Assembly (NCBI GenBank): GCA_041390685.1
Contig: JAWKPL010000001.1
Span: 1,364,001 to 1,428,000, forward strand
Length of the DNA: 64,000 bases
Direction of reading: 5' to 3'
Source: JAIBBD01 sp041390685
GTDB taxonomy: Bacteria > Chloroflexota > Dehalococcoidia > UBA2979
Shown: piece after piece, positions 23,763 to 31,108 of the stretch
How the letters are laid out: the number at the start of each line of letters is the position of its first letter
Position numbering within the stretch: the first letter of the stretch is position 1
Program-made: the position numbers and the translations under genes
The notes under the pieces: generated by a model
What the model was told of the DNA's origin: nothing
Database searches by the model: none
Seen by the model: only the letters and a program-made list of their open reading frames with translations

Positions 23763-26360
23763 ATGCTCAACGTCTTCAAGAAACTGATCGGCGACGCGAA
23801 TGAGCGGGCACTGAAGGACCTGTGGCCGCTGGTCGACGAGGTCAACGAGTACGCTGACGAGATGTCCGGCCTGGACGAGGCGGGGTTGCGCGCGGTCACG
23901 GAGCGGCTGCGGGAGCGGGTGCAGCGGGACGAGGATGACCTCGACGACGTGCTGCCGGAAGCGCTGGCCGCGGCGCGCGAGGCGATCGCGCGTGTGACGG
24001 GTGAGCGTGCGTACGACGTGCAGGTGCTGGGCGCGATCGCGCTGCACCAGGGCAGCGTAGCGGAGATGAAGACCGGCGAGGGCAAGACGCTGGTGGCGGC
24101 GCTGGCGCTGTACCTGAACGCCCTCGAAGGGCAGGGTGCGCACCTCGTGACGGTGAACGACTACCTGGCACGGCGAGATGCGCAGTGGTACGGGCCGGCG
24201 CTGCACATGCTGGGGATGCACATCGGTGTGCTGCAGAGCCAGGCGGCGTACGTGTACACGCCGGAGACGGTGTCGCAGGTGGCGGGGATGGAGCACCTGC
24301 TGCCGGTTCCTCGGCGCGAGGCGTACGTGGCGGACATCACGTACGGGATCAACAACGAGTTCGGCTTCGACTACCTGCGGGACAACATGGCGCAGACGGA
24401 GGCGGACAAGGTCCAGCGGTCGCGGCACTTCGCGATCGTGGACGAGGCGGACAGCGTGCTCATCGACGAGGCGCGGACGCCGCTGATCATCTCGGGGCCG
24501 CAGGAGGACGACCTCTCGGTGTACCCGCGGTTCGCCCGGCTGACGCCGATGCTGACGCGGGACGAGCACTACACGGTGGACGAGCGCTCGCGGTCGGTGC
24601 ACCTGACAGAGTCGGGCATCGAGGCGCTGGAGCGCGGGCTGGGGATCCAGAACATCTACGCGGAGGAGAACTTCCGCCTCACGCGGTACATGGAGGCGGC
24701 GCTCAAGGCGGAGATCATCTATCAGCGTGACCGCGATTATGTCGTTCGTGACGGCGAAGTGATCATCGTGGACGACTTCACGGGGCGCCTCATGGAGGGG
24801 CGGCGGTGGTCGGACGGCCTGCACCAGGCGGTGGAGGCGAAAGAAGGCGTGCAGATTCAGCAGGAGACGGTGACGTACGCCACCATCACACTGCAGAACT
24901 TCTTCCGCATGTACGAGAAGCTCGCCGGCATGACCGGAACCGCCGCGACCGAGGCGGAAGAACTGGCGGAGATCTACAAGCTCGAAGTGCTGGTCATCCC
25001 AACGCACCGGCCGATGGTGCGCGACGACATGGCGGACATGGTCTACCGCGACACGCGCGGGAAGTTCAAGGCCGTTGTGGCTGACGTGGTCGAGAAGCAC
25101 GAGCAGGGCCGGCCGGTCCTGGTGGGGACCGTCGCCATCGAGACGTCCGAGGAGCTGTCGGACCTGCTGCGACGGCGGGGCATTGAGCACGAGGTGCTGA
25201 ACGCGAAGCAGCACGCGCGGGAGGCGGCGATCGTGTCGCGCGCGGGGCAGCGGGGCGCGGTGACGATCGCGACGAACATGGCGGGCCGTGGCACCGACAT
25301 CAAGCTCGGTGAGGGCGTGGCCGACCTCGGCGGGCTGCATATCATCGGCACGGAGCGGCACGAGTCGCGGCGGATCGACAACCAGCTGCGTGGCCGCGCG
25401 GGGCGGCAGGGCGACCCGGGCTCGTCGCGGTTCTTCGTCTCGTTCGAGGACGAGATCATGCGACGGTTCGCGCCGGACTGGCTGCCGGGGCTGATGGGCC
25501 GCCTCGGGATGAACGACGACCAGCCGCTCGAGTCGAAGATGGTGACGCGGGCGATCGAGCAGGCGCAGCAGAAGGTCGAGGCGTACAACTTCGACATCCG
25601 GAAGAACGTGGTCGAGTACGACGACGTGATGAACACGCATCGCGACGTGATCTACAAAGAGCGCGACAAGGTGCTGGCGGGCGAATCGATGCGGGACACC
25701 GTTGTGACGATGGTGATCGAGGAGGTCGAGGCGCTCGGTGAGGGGTTGTTGGGAGCAACGCCGCGCGACGCGGACGGTTTCCTGGCGCAGCTCGAGACGA
25801 TCGTGCCGCTGGAGGGGGCGTTCGAGGCGGAGGACTTCGAGGACGACTCGGTGGAGGAGATCCTCGACCGGGTGGTGGACGTGGTCGAGGCGAAGTACGC
25901 CGCGATCGAGGCGGAGACGGGCGAGGAAGGGCAGCGGCTCATCGAGCGGTTCCTGCTGCTGCGGGTGATCGACAACCTGTGGGTGCAGCACCTGACGGCG
26001 ATGGACGAGATGCGGCAGGGCATTGGGCTGCGGGCGTACGGGAGCGCGGACCCGAAGGTGGCGTACAAGAACGAGGCCCACGACATGTGGGACCAGCTGC
26101 TGGAGAACATCCGGTCGCAGGTGGCGCGGCAGATCTTCCACGCGCGCCTGGTGACGGCGGAGCAGGCCGCGCCGCGTCCGGCGCCGCGGAACGTGCAGGA
26201 GAGCGGGCCGAGCGAGGACCCGTCCGAGGCCTCGCAGGGCGGGGTGGCGACGGCGACGCGGCGGGCTACCTCGACGGCGGTGAAGAAGGTCGGGCGCAAT
26301 GAGCTGTGCCCGTGCGGTTCGGGCAAGAAGTACAAACGCTGCCACGGGCAGGGCGTCTAG
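23763..26360 (+). CDS. secA: Protein translocase ATPase SecA
   Basis: The 865-residue motor drives preproteins through SecYEG with ATP. Walker A MKTGEGKT is at residues 102-109, the DEAD-box-type Walker B IVDEADSVLIDEARTPLIISG at 225-245, and motif VI-type NMAGRGTDIKLG with GTERHESRRIDNQLRGRAGRQGD marks the second nucleotide-binding domain. The helical scaffold follows, and a C-terminal zinc tail, CPCGSGKKYKRCHG, closes the protein; this tail binds SecB or phospholipid in other bacteria. Length is normal. AGGAG precedes the ATG at 23763. It lies between prs and an unknown gene in one plus-strand unit. Confidence 0.96.
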   Translation: MLNVFKKLIGDANERALKDLWPLVDEVNEYADEMSGLDEAGLRAVTERLRERVQRDEDDLDDVLPEALAAAREAIARVTGERAYDVQVLGAIALHQGSVAEMKTGEGKTLVAALALYLNALEGQGAHLVTVNDYLARRDAQWYGPALHMLGMHIGVLQSQAAYVYTPETVSQVAGMEHLLPVPRREAYVADITYGINNEFGFDYLRDNMAQTEADKVQRSRHFAIVDEADSVLIDEARTPLIISGPQEDDLSVYPRFARLTPMLTRDEHYTVDERSRSVHLTESGIEALERGLGIQNIYAEENFRLTRYMEAALKAEIIYQRDRDYVVRDGEVIIVDDFTGRLMEGRRWSDGLHQAVEAKEGVQIQQETVTYATITLQNFFRMYEKLAGMTGTAATEAEELAEIYKLEVLVIPTHRPMVRDDMADMVYRDTRGKFKAVVADVVEKHEQGRPVLVGTVAIETSEELSDLLRRRGIEHEVLNAKQHAREAAIVSRAGQRGAVTIATNMAGRGTDIKLGEGVADLGGLHIIGTERHESRRIDNQLRGRAGRQGDPGSSRFFVSFEDEIMRRFAPDWLPGLMGRLGMNDDQPLESKMVTRAIEQAQQKVEAYNFDIRKNVVEYDDVMNTHRDVIYKERDKVLAGESMRDTVVTMVIEEVEALGEGLLGATPRDADGFLAQLETIVPLEGAFEAEDFEDDSVEEILDRVVDVVEAKYAAIEAETGEEGQRLIERFLLLRVIDNLWVQHLTAMDEMRQGIGLRAYGSADPKVAYKNEAHDMWDQLLENIRSQVARQIFHARLVTAEQAAPRPAPRNVQESGPSEDPSEASQGGVATATRRATSTAVKKVGRNELCPCGSGKKYKRCHGQGV

Positions 26361-26362
26361 GC

Positions 26363-27136
26363 GTGGCGCGCGCGACCGGCTCCCCCGTCGCGGACGCGCC
26401 CGCAGCGGAGCCGCATGGAGGCGGGCCGCTGGAGCCAGACGAGGCACGTACGACGTTCATCGAGGCGCTGGAGCGGGGTGAGCCGTGGTACCCGGCGCTG
26501 CTTGACGTGGTGGCGCGGTGGGTGGCGGCGAGCGAGGACGAGGGCGGGGTCACGTACACGTACCTCGTGGCGGGGGAGGCCTTCGACTGGCTGTTGCTGG
26601 CGGAGCGGCTAATCGCGGCGGCCGGGGCACTGGTGCCGCGCAAGGAGGCGGCGCGGCTCCTGGTGCATGGGGAGGCGCCGGACGGCGGCGATGAGCTGGC
26701 GTTCGCGCGGGCGATCGGCGCGAGCAAGCATCGGGCGCACCTGAACTTCCAGTACGGCGTGGTCGTGGAGGAGGCGCTGCTGCTCTCGGCGGAACTGGAG
26801 CTGTACAAGGCGCGGCCGATCAACGGGGCGCTGGAGGAGCCGGCGGACGTGCAGGCGTACGAGCGGGTGTACGGGCGGACGCTGGCGGAACTGCTGCAGC
26901 TGTACCGGGCGGACGGCGGGCCCTACCTGGAGGGGCGGGTGCGGCAGTCGGAGTGGCAGGCGTTCACGTACTGGTGCTCGAAGTACCGGTTCAAGATGGG
27001 CGAACCGGCGCGGGTGGCGTCGGACACGCGGAAGGCGCTGGCGTTGCTGTCGCGGATGCAGTCGGAGCGCGGGCGTGCGTCCTCGGAGGCTGCGGGCGAG
27101 GAGGCGGGGTCCGTGATCGAGGGGACGGTGCGCTGA
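26363..27136 (+). CDS. Unknown protein following secA, 257 aa
   Basis: It begins at a GTG only 3 bp after the secA stop codon, so it is almost certainly in the same operon. Residues 1-35 are Pro/Ala-rich; the remainder is an alpha-helical soluble domain (ALLDVVARWVAASEDE, YLVAGEAFDWLLLAERL, AFARAIGASKHRAHLNFQYG, EWQAFTYWCSKYRFKM). There is no signal peptide, membrane segment or recognised motif. The conserved look of AFTYWCSKYRFKMGEPARVASDTRKAL suggests a real family, but I do not recognise it. A role in secretion is only guilt by association. Confidence 0.7.
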   Translation: MARATGSPVADAPAAEPHGGGPLEPDEARTTFIEALERGEPWYPALLDVVARWVAASEDEGGVTYTYLVAGEAFDWLLLAERLIAAAGALVPRKEAARLLVHGEAPDGGDELAFARAIGASKHRAHLNFQYGVVVEEALLLSAELELYKARPINGALEEPADVQAYERVYGRTLAELLQLYRADGGPYLEGRVRQSEWQAFTYWCSKYRFKMGEPARVASDTRKALALLSRMQSERGRASSEAAGEEAGSVIEGTVR

Positions 27137-27168
27137 GGGGGCGGTGCTGTCGCTTCGGATGGTGGTGG

Positions 27169-27187
27169 GCCCCGCTGCAGGCGGGGC
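27169..27187 (+). terminator. Rho-independent terminator of the prs-secA unit
   Basis: GCCCCGC (27169-27175) pairs with GCGGGGC (27181-27187) around TGCAG and is followed by TTCTTGTTG. The right arm plus tail (GCGGGGCTTCTT) is repeated at the far side of the restriction-modification-like pair (28941-28952). Confidence 0.75.
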
Positions 27188-27278
27188 TTCTTGTTGTAGG
27201 ACGTGTCGTCGGAGCCGAGAACGGGTGTTCGCGCAGGCACCTACGCGCTATGATGCTTTGGCGCGTTGGGGGTGTCAC

Positions 27279-28166
27279 GTGGCGGGTCGTACTAGGTCTC
27301 GGGCCAAAGAACAGATCGCCGAACCGCTGCGCGAGATCACCCCTACTCGCCATGATGTCGTCCTCGGTGACGCACGGGACCTGTCGTGGATCCCGTCAGA
27401 AAGCGTCCATCTCGTTTGCACGAGCCCTCCATACGCCATGCTCAAGGAGTATCCAGATCGCCCCGGCCAGCTCGGGAACATGTCGGGTTACGAGGAATTC
27501 CTTGCGGAGCTTGAGAAGGTGTGGGAGGAATGCGCGCGGATACTCGTGCCTGGTGGGCGAATCGCCTGCGTAGTTGGGGATGTCTGCATTCCCCGCCGCA
27601 AAGGTGGGCGACACCACGTACTCCCCCTATCGGCGGATATTCAGGTCCAGGCGCGGCGAGTGGGACTCGACAACCTCACCCCGATAAGGTGGTTGAAGGT
27701 CGCAAATATCGCACTGGAAGCCTCGAAGTCGGCTCGCTATCTGGGCAAGCCTAATCTGCCAAACGGCATCGTGAAAAACGATCTGGAGCATATCCTTCTC
27801 CTGAGGAAACCGGGCGGATATCGAAGCCCCACTGCGAAGCAGGAGGAAGATTCGCGGATCGCTACGGACGACTACGTGCGTTGGTACGCGCCCGTGTGGT
27901 CTGATGTGAGTGGCCAGCTTCGGAGGAATCACCCGGCACCGTACCCAGTCGAGATTCCGCGCCGCCTGATTCGAATGTTTTCCTTTGTCGGTGACACGGT
28001 CGTCGATCCGTTCGCCGGGACTGGGACGACGGCTGTGGCGGCGATGGAGTCAGAGCGGAACTCGATTTCAGTGGATATCGACCCGGACTACGTCAGAGTC
28101 ATCGAAGATCGTTTGCGCGATCGGCCGTTCGGAGTCGACGTATTCGTTCGGGACGCTAATCCATAG
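27279..28166 (+). CDS. Beta-class DNA methyltransferase (N4-cytosine/N6-adenine type)
   Basis: The 295-residue protein has a permuted motif order: catalytic CTSPPY at residues 47-52 comes first, and the AdoMet motif VVDPFAGTGTTAVAAM at 241-256 is near the C-terminus with SVDIDPDYV. This is the beta class, and SPPY is most typical of N4-cytosine enzymes. It would protect DNA against the nuclease candidate encoded 14 bp downstream. The GTG at 27279 is the best start near the homology; TATGAT at 27249-27254 could be its -10. Codon and base composition are clearly less GC-rich than secA or the chaperone genes, suggesting acquisition by transfer. The target sequence cannot be inferred. Confidence 0.87.
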   Translation: MAGRTRSRAKEQIAEPLREITPTRHDVVLGDARDLSWIPSESVHLVCTSPPYAMLKEYPDRPGQLGNMSGYEEFLAELEKVWEECARILVPGGRIACVVGDVCIPRRKGGRHHVLPLSADIQVQARRVGLDNLTPIRWLKVANIALEASKSARYLGKPNLPNGIVKNDLEHILLLRKPGGYRSPTAKQEEDSRIATDDYVRWYAPVWSDVSGQLRRNHPAPYPVEIPRRLIRMFSFVGDTVVDPFAGTGTTAVAAMESERNSISVDIDPDYVRVIEDRLRDRPFGVDVFVRDANP

Positions 28167-28180
28167 TCAGCCGAGGGCCC

Positions 28181-28903
28181 GTGGCGTACCGACTTCTCGA
28201 TGCGGTAAGGCGGACGTTCGAGGGCCAGCCGTACTTCCATCGCCGCTCGACGCTCGGGGACGCGATTGCCGCCGAGCTGTACGAAGACTTGGTGGAACTG
28301 GGTCGGTCGGAGATACTCGTGCAGCGGGTCCAGGGTCACACTCGCGTCTTGAACAGACAGAACACTCGGACGGGGATCGCTGCGCGGCGTGGCGACGGGA
28401 CCTTCGGGGAGATCCTCCCGCACATCGAGGCATCAGCGGAACCGGGCTATCGGGTTGGCAGGGCGCCTGTCGCGACCATTGAAATCGGGGTCGAGGTCAA
28501 GATTCTGTCGACCGCGATGTTGAAGCAGATTGACCGTGTGATTGGCGACCTTCAGAAGCAGCTTACGTCGTTTCAGACGGGAGGGGGGACGCCTGTCACT
28601 GTCGGACTGGTACCGATTAACACGGTGGATCAGTACACCTCATACGAAGGAGACAGGTCGTACCGGACGGGCGAGGGCGGGCGCCGCCACCCTTCACAAG
28701 AGGCCCCCGAGGCTCGCCGTCGACTCGAACAGTTCGCTCGTCCCGGTTACGACGAGTTTCTTATCCTTCCGTATGTCGCACCGAACGAACCGCCGTTTCG
28801 CTTTGAGTGGGTCGACTACCTCCGACTGGAGCGAGAGTACGGTGCGATACTGGCTCGGGTTTCACGTGAGTACGATCGGCGGTTCCGGCGCGTGACGGAC
28901 TAA
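28181..28903 (+). CDS. Candidate restriction endonuclease partner, 240 aa
   Basis: I do not recognise the family, but position, size and composition fit a type II restriction enzyme: it starts (GTG) 14 bp after the methyltransferase stop and ends 18 bp before a terminator. A possible PD-(D/E)xK core is GDGTFGEILPHIE (residues 71-83) followed by the hydrophobic strand VATIEIGVEVKILS (97-110), in which E105-V-K107 would be the ExK part. The later ARPGYDEFLILPYV and EPPFRFEWVDY segments look like conserved strands. It has no membrane segments. The GC content is lower than the surroundings, like the methyltransferase. An alternative is an unrelated accessory protein of the methylase. Confidence 0.6.
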   Translation: MAYRLLDAVRRTFEGQPYFHRRSTLGDAIAAELYEDLVELGRSEILVQRVQGHTRVLNRQNTRTGIAARRGDGTFGEILPHIEASAEPGYRVGRAPVATIEIGVEVKILSTAMLKQIDRVIGDLQKQLTSFQTGGGTPVTVGLVPINTVDQYTSYEGDRSYRTGEGGRRHPSQEAPEARRRLEQFARPGYDEFLILPYVAPNEPPFRFEWVDYLRLEREYGAILARVSREYDRRFRRVTD

Positions 28904-28921
28904 GCGCGGAGGCCAAGACGG

Positions 28922-28953
28922 GAAGAAGCCCCGCATCACAGCGGGGCTTCTTC
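28922..28953. terminator. Perfect 13-bp bidirectional terminator
   Basis: GAAGAAGCCCCGC (28922-28934) pairs perfectly with 28941-28953 around ATCACA. The A- and T-rich feet allow termination in both directions between the nuclease candidate (+) and hsp20 (-). The arm GCGGGGCTTCTT also occurs in the terminator before the methyltransferase. Confidence 0.85.
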
Positions 28954-28974
28954 GTGCTCGTCGAGGGTCGAGGC

Positions 28975-29421
28975 CTACTCGGACTGGATTTCGATCTGCT
29001 TGGGGCGGGCCTTCTCGGGGACCTCGATGCTGAGGGTGAGTACGCCGTCCTTGAGCTGGGCGCTGACGGGGGCGTCATGGACGATGCCGGGGAGGGCGAT
29101 GCGACGGCTGACGGAGCCGAAGCGGCGCTCGCGGCGGTAGTACTTCTCGTTGCGGGTCTCGGTCTCCTCGCTGTGTTCGGCCTTGATGGAGAGGACGCCG
29201 TCGTTCACCTGGACGTCGATGTCTTCCTTCTTGAAGCCGGGGAGTGAGGCGCGGACGACGAGCTTGCCCTCGGCCTCCGAGATGTCGACGGGGAGCGTGC
29301 CCTCGTCCCAGCCTGCCGCCGCGGCGGGCACGCGGAAGAAGGGCTCGTCGAACATGCGCTCCATCATCTGACGCAGACCGCCGAGCTCGAACGGGTCTCG
29401 GCGCACGATGTCGGCCACCAC
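28975..29421 (-). CDS. Small heat-shock protein Hsp20/alpha-crystallin
   Basis: The 148-residue chaperone has a short N-terminal arm (DPFELGGLRQMMERMFDEPFF), the alpha-crystallin domain from about residue 42 (LPVDISEAEGKLVVRASLPGFKKEDIDVQV) through the ...SRRIALPGIV...AQLKDGVLTLSIEVP signature, and a C-terminal tail ending QIEIQSE with an IxI-type motif (I-E-I). It binds unfolding proteins without ATP and hands them to Clp/DnaK. It starts at a GTG at 29421. It is divergent from dnaJ, and the HAIR-like operator lies in the shared 187-bp region, though closer to dnaJ. Confidence 0.93.
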   Translation of the reverse strand: MVADIVRRDPFELGGLRQMMERMFDEPFFRVPAAAAGWDEGTLPVDISEAEGKLVVRASLPGFKKEDIDVQVNDGVLSIKAEHSEETETRNEKYYRRERRFGSVSRRIALPGIVHDAPVSAQLKDGVLTLSIEVPEKARPKQIEIQSE

Positions 29422-29547
29422 ACACCTCTCTTTCTGCTGTGCTCTGTGCTGTGAGCTGCCGACTCACTGGCTGACGATGCGGGAAGCGCCTCGTGAGGGC
29501 TTGCCGCACGTCTCAAGGTAGGAGGCGTCGATGAGGATGTCAATAGA

Positions 29548-29568
29548 CATGAGTCATCTGAACTCAGG
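29548..29568. promoter_or_regulatory. HAIR-like HspR operator upstream of dnaJ
   Basis: CATGAGT-N7-ACTCAGG matches the HspR-associated inverted repeat CTTGAGT-N7-ACTCAAG at 12 of 14 half-site positions. Just downstream, TGGACT (29574-29579) and TACCAT (29597-29602) are spaced 17 bp and would start transcription at about the dnaJ ATG. HspR bound here would block RNA polymerase until heat shock. The cognate hspR gene is the second gene of the same transcript, giving autoregulation. Confidence 0.75.
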
Positions 29569-29608
29569 ACTTATGGACTTCCTCAGTCATCTTTGGTACC
29601 ATGCGTCC

Positions 29609-30652
29609 ATGGCAAACGACCTGTACAGCGTCCTTGGTGTGAAGCGCGACGCGTCGGAGAAGGACATCCGGCAAGCGTTTCGACGCCTCGCGCGGCAGTA
29701 TCACCCGGACGTGAATCCCGGCAACGCCGACGCCGAAGCCCGCTTCAAGGAGATCAACGCGGCCTACGAGGTGCTGTCGGACGCCGAGAACCGGAAGAAG
29801 TACGACCGTTACGGCGACCAGTGGCAGCACGCGGACCAGATCGAAGAGATGCGGCGGCAGCAGGGCACGCGGGGCGGTTTCGGGGGGTTCCGGCAGTACG
29901 GCGGGGCAGCGGGTGGCGGCCAGGCGTACGAGTTCGACCTGAACGACCTCGGCGACCTCGGCGGCGGCGGGGGGTTCGGCGGCGCCTTCGAGCAGATGTT
30001 CCGCCGTGGCGGCGGCCGGCAGCGCGGCCAGGATGTCGAGAGCGTGGCGCGGATCAGCCTCGAGGAGGCGTACCAGGGCGCGACGCGCACCGTCGAAGTA
30101 CGCGAGGGCCAGGAGACGTGCCGCATCTGTGGCGGCTCGGGCCAGATCGCGGGGGCCACGTGTCACGCGTGCCGCGGCACCGGGAGTGCCGCGCCGCTCA
30201 AGCGTATCGAGGTCTCCATCCCGCCGGGTGTGCAGACGGGCACGCGGATCCGCGTCCCGGGGCGCGGCGGTGCGGGCGCGAACGGCGGGCCGAGCGGCGA
30301 CCTGTACCTCGTGGTAGAGGTGCGGGCGCACTCGCGGTTCGAGCGGCGGGGCGACGACCTCTATGTCGAGGTCGACGTGCCGGTCGCAGACGCGGCGCTG
30401 GGCGGGGAAGTGCGCGTGCCGACGCTGAAGGGTCGCGCGCTCGCGCTGAAGGTGCCGGCCGGGACGCAGGGCGGGAAGGTCTTCCGCCTCGCGGGGCAGG
30501 GCATGCCTCGTGCGCGCGGCGGCTTTGGCGACCTGCACGCGAAGGTGCGCCTGGCGATTCCGGACCACCTCACGGAGGAGCAGCGGGAGCTGTTCGAGCG
30601 GCTGCGGGCCACGACGAGCCGGACCGGCGACGAGGCGGGGGTCGGGCGATGA
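29609..30652 (+). CDS. DnaJ/CbpA-type J-domain co-chaperone
   Basis: This 347-residue protein has a J-domain at residues 1-70 (DLYSVLGVKRDASEKDIRQAF, with the HPD motif in QYHPDVN), a Gly/Phe-rich linker, then a reduced zinc region with only two pairs of CxxCxGxG-type motifs (CRICGGSG and CHACRGTG). The C-terminal substrate-binding beta domains follow (IEVSIPPGVQTGTRIRVPG, GDLYLVVEVRAHSRFERRGDDL). Full DnaJ has four motifs and CbpA none, so this form is intermediate. It stimulates a DnaK encoded elsewhere. The start ATG at 29609 has little leader by the proposed promoter. Its stop overlaps the hspR start (ATGA). Confidence 0.92.
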   Translation: MANDLYSVLGVKRDASEKDIRQAFRRLARQYHPDVNPGNADAEARFKEINAAYEVLSDAENRKKYDRYGDQWQHADQIEEMRRQQGTRGGFGGFRQYGGAAGGGQAYEFDLNDLGDLGGGGGFGGAFEQMFRRGGGRQRGQDVESVARISLEEAYQGATRTVEVREGQETCRICGGSGQIAGATCHACRGTGSAAPLKRIEVSIPPGVQTGTRIRVPGRGGAGANGGPSGDLYLVVEVRAHSRFERRGDDLYVEVDVPVADAALGGEVRVPTLKGRALALKVPAGTQGGKVFRLAGQGMPRARGGFGDLHAKVRLAIPDHLTEEQRELFERLRATTSRTGDEAGVGR

Positions 30653-31005
30653 CGCAGGAGTATCGCCTCGATGGCGGGGCGGGCGAGGGGCGCGGCATCC
30701 CGCACGACGAGCCCGTGTTCCACATCTCGGTGGTCGCGCGGATGGTCGGGGTGCACCAGCAGACGCTGCGCTCGTACGAGCGGCAGGGGCTGCTGCAGCC
30801 CTCGCGGTCGGCGGGCAACCGGCGGCTGTACTCACACCGGGACATTGACCGGCTGCGGCACGTGCTGCGGCTGGTCGGCGACCTCGGGGTCAACCTCGCG
30901 GGGGTGGACGTCATCCTGCGGATGACGCGGCAGATTGAGGAGCTGCAGATGCAGCTCGCGCAGGCGCACGAGGAGATCGCGCGGCTGCGGGGAGACGGGC
31001 GGTGA
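30649..31005 (+). CDS. hspR: MerR-family heat-shock repressor HspR
   Basis: The 118-residue regulator has an N-terminal MerR winged helix (VFHISVVARMVGVHQQTLRSY, ERQGLLQPSRSAGNRRLYS, DIDRLRHVLRL) and a C-terminal coiled coil (RQIEELQMQLAQAHEEIARLRG). HspR proteins bind HAIR sequences upstream of chaperone operons, often with DnaK as co-repressor. The ATGA overlap with dnaJ indicates translational coupling, and the HAIR-like site upstream of dnaJ indicates autoregulation. Length and family position fit HspR rather than a metal-sensing MerR; there are no cysteines. Confidence 0.92.
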   Translation: MTQEYRLDGGAGEGRGIPHDEPVFHISVVARMVGVHQQTLRSYERQGLLQPSRSAGNRRLYSHRDIDRLRHVLRLVGDLGVNLAGVDVILRMTRQIEELQMQLAQAHEEIARLRGDGR

Positions 31006-31108
31006 CGGTCGATGCCCGCGCGGGCGGCGCTCGCTACCCGCGAGACGATCGAAGCAACGAGTGGTACGGGGAAAGACGAGGCGCGAACCGCCTCGAGGTG
31101 ATGCATAG

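Noticed and set aside
22734..26447. Very long open frame opposite prs and secA (1237 codons), rich in Arg, His, Leu, Pro
   Set aside because: It is the shadow of the codon-biased secA/prs genes in a GC-rich genome. It has no ribosome binding site or domain, and the plus-strand genes have clear motifs.
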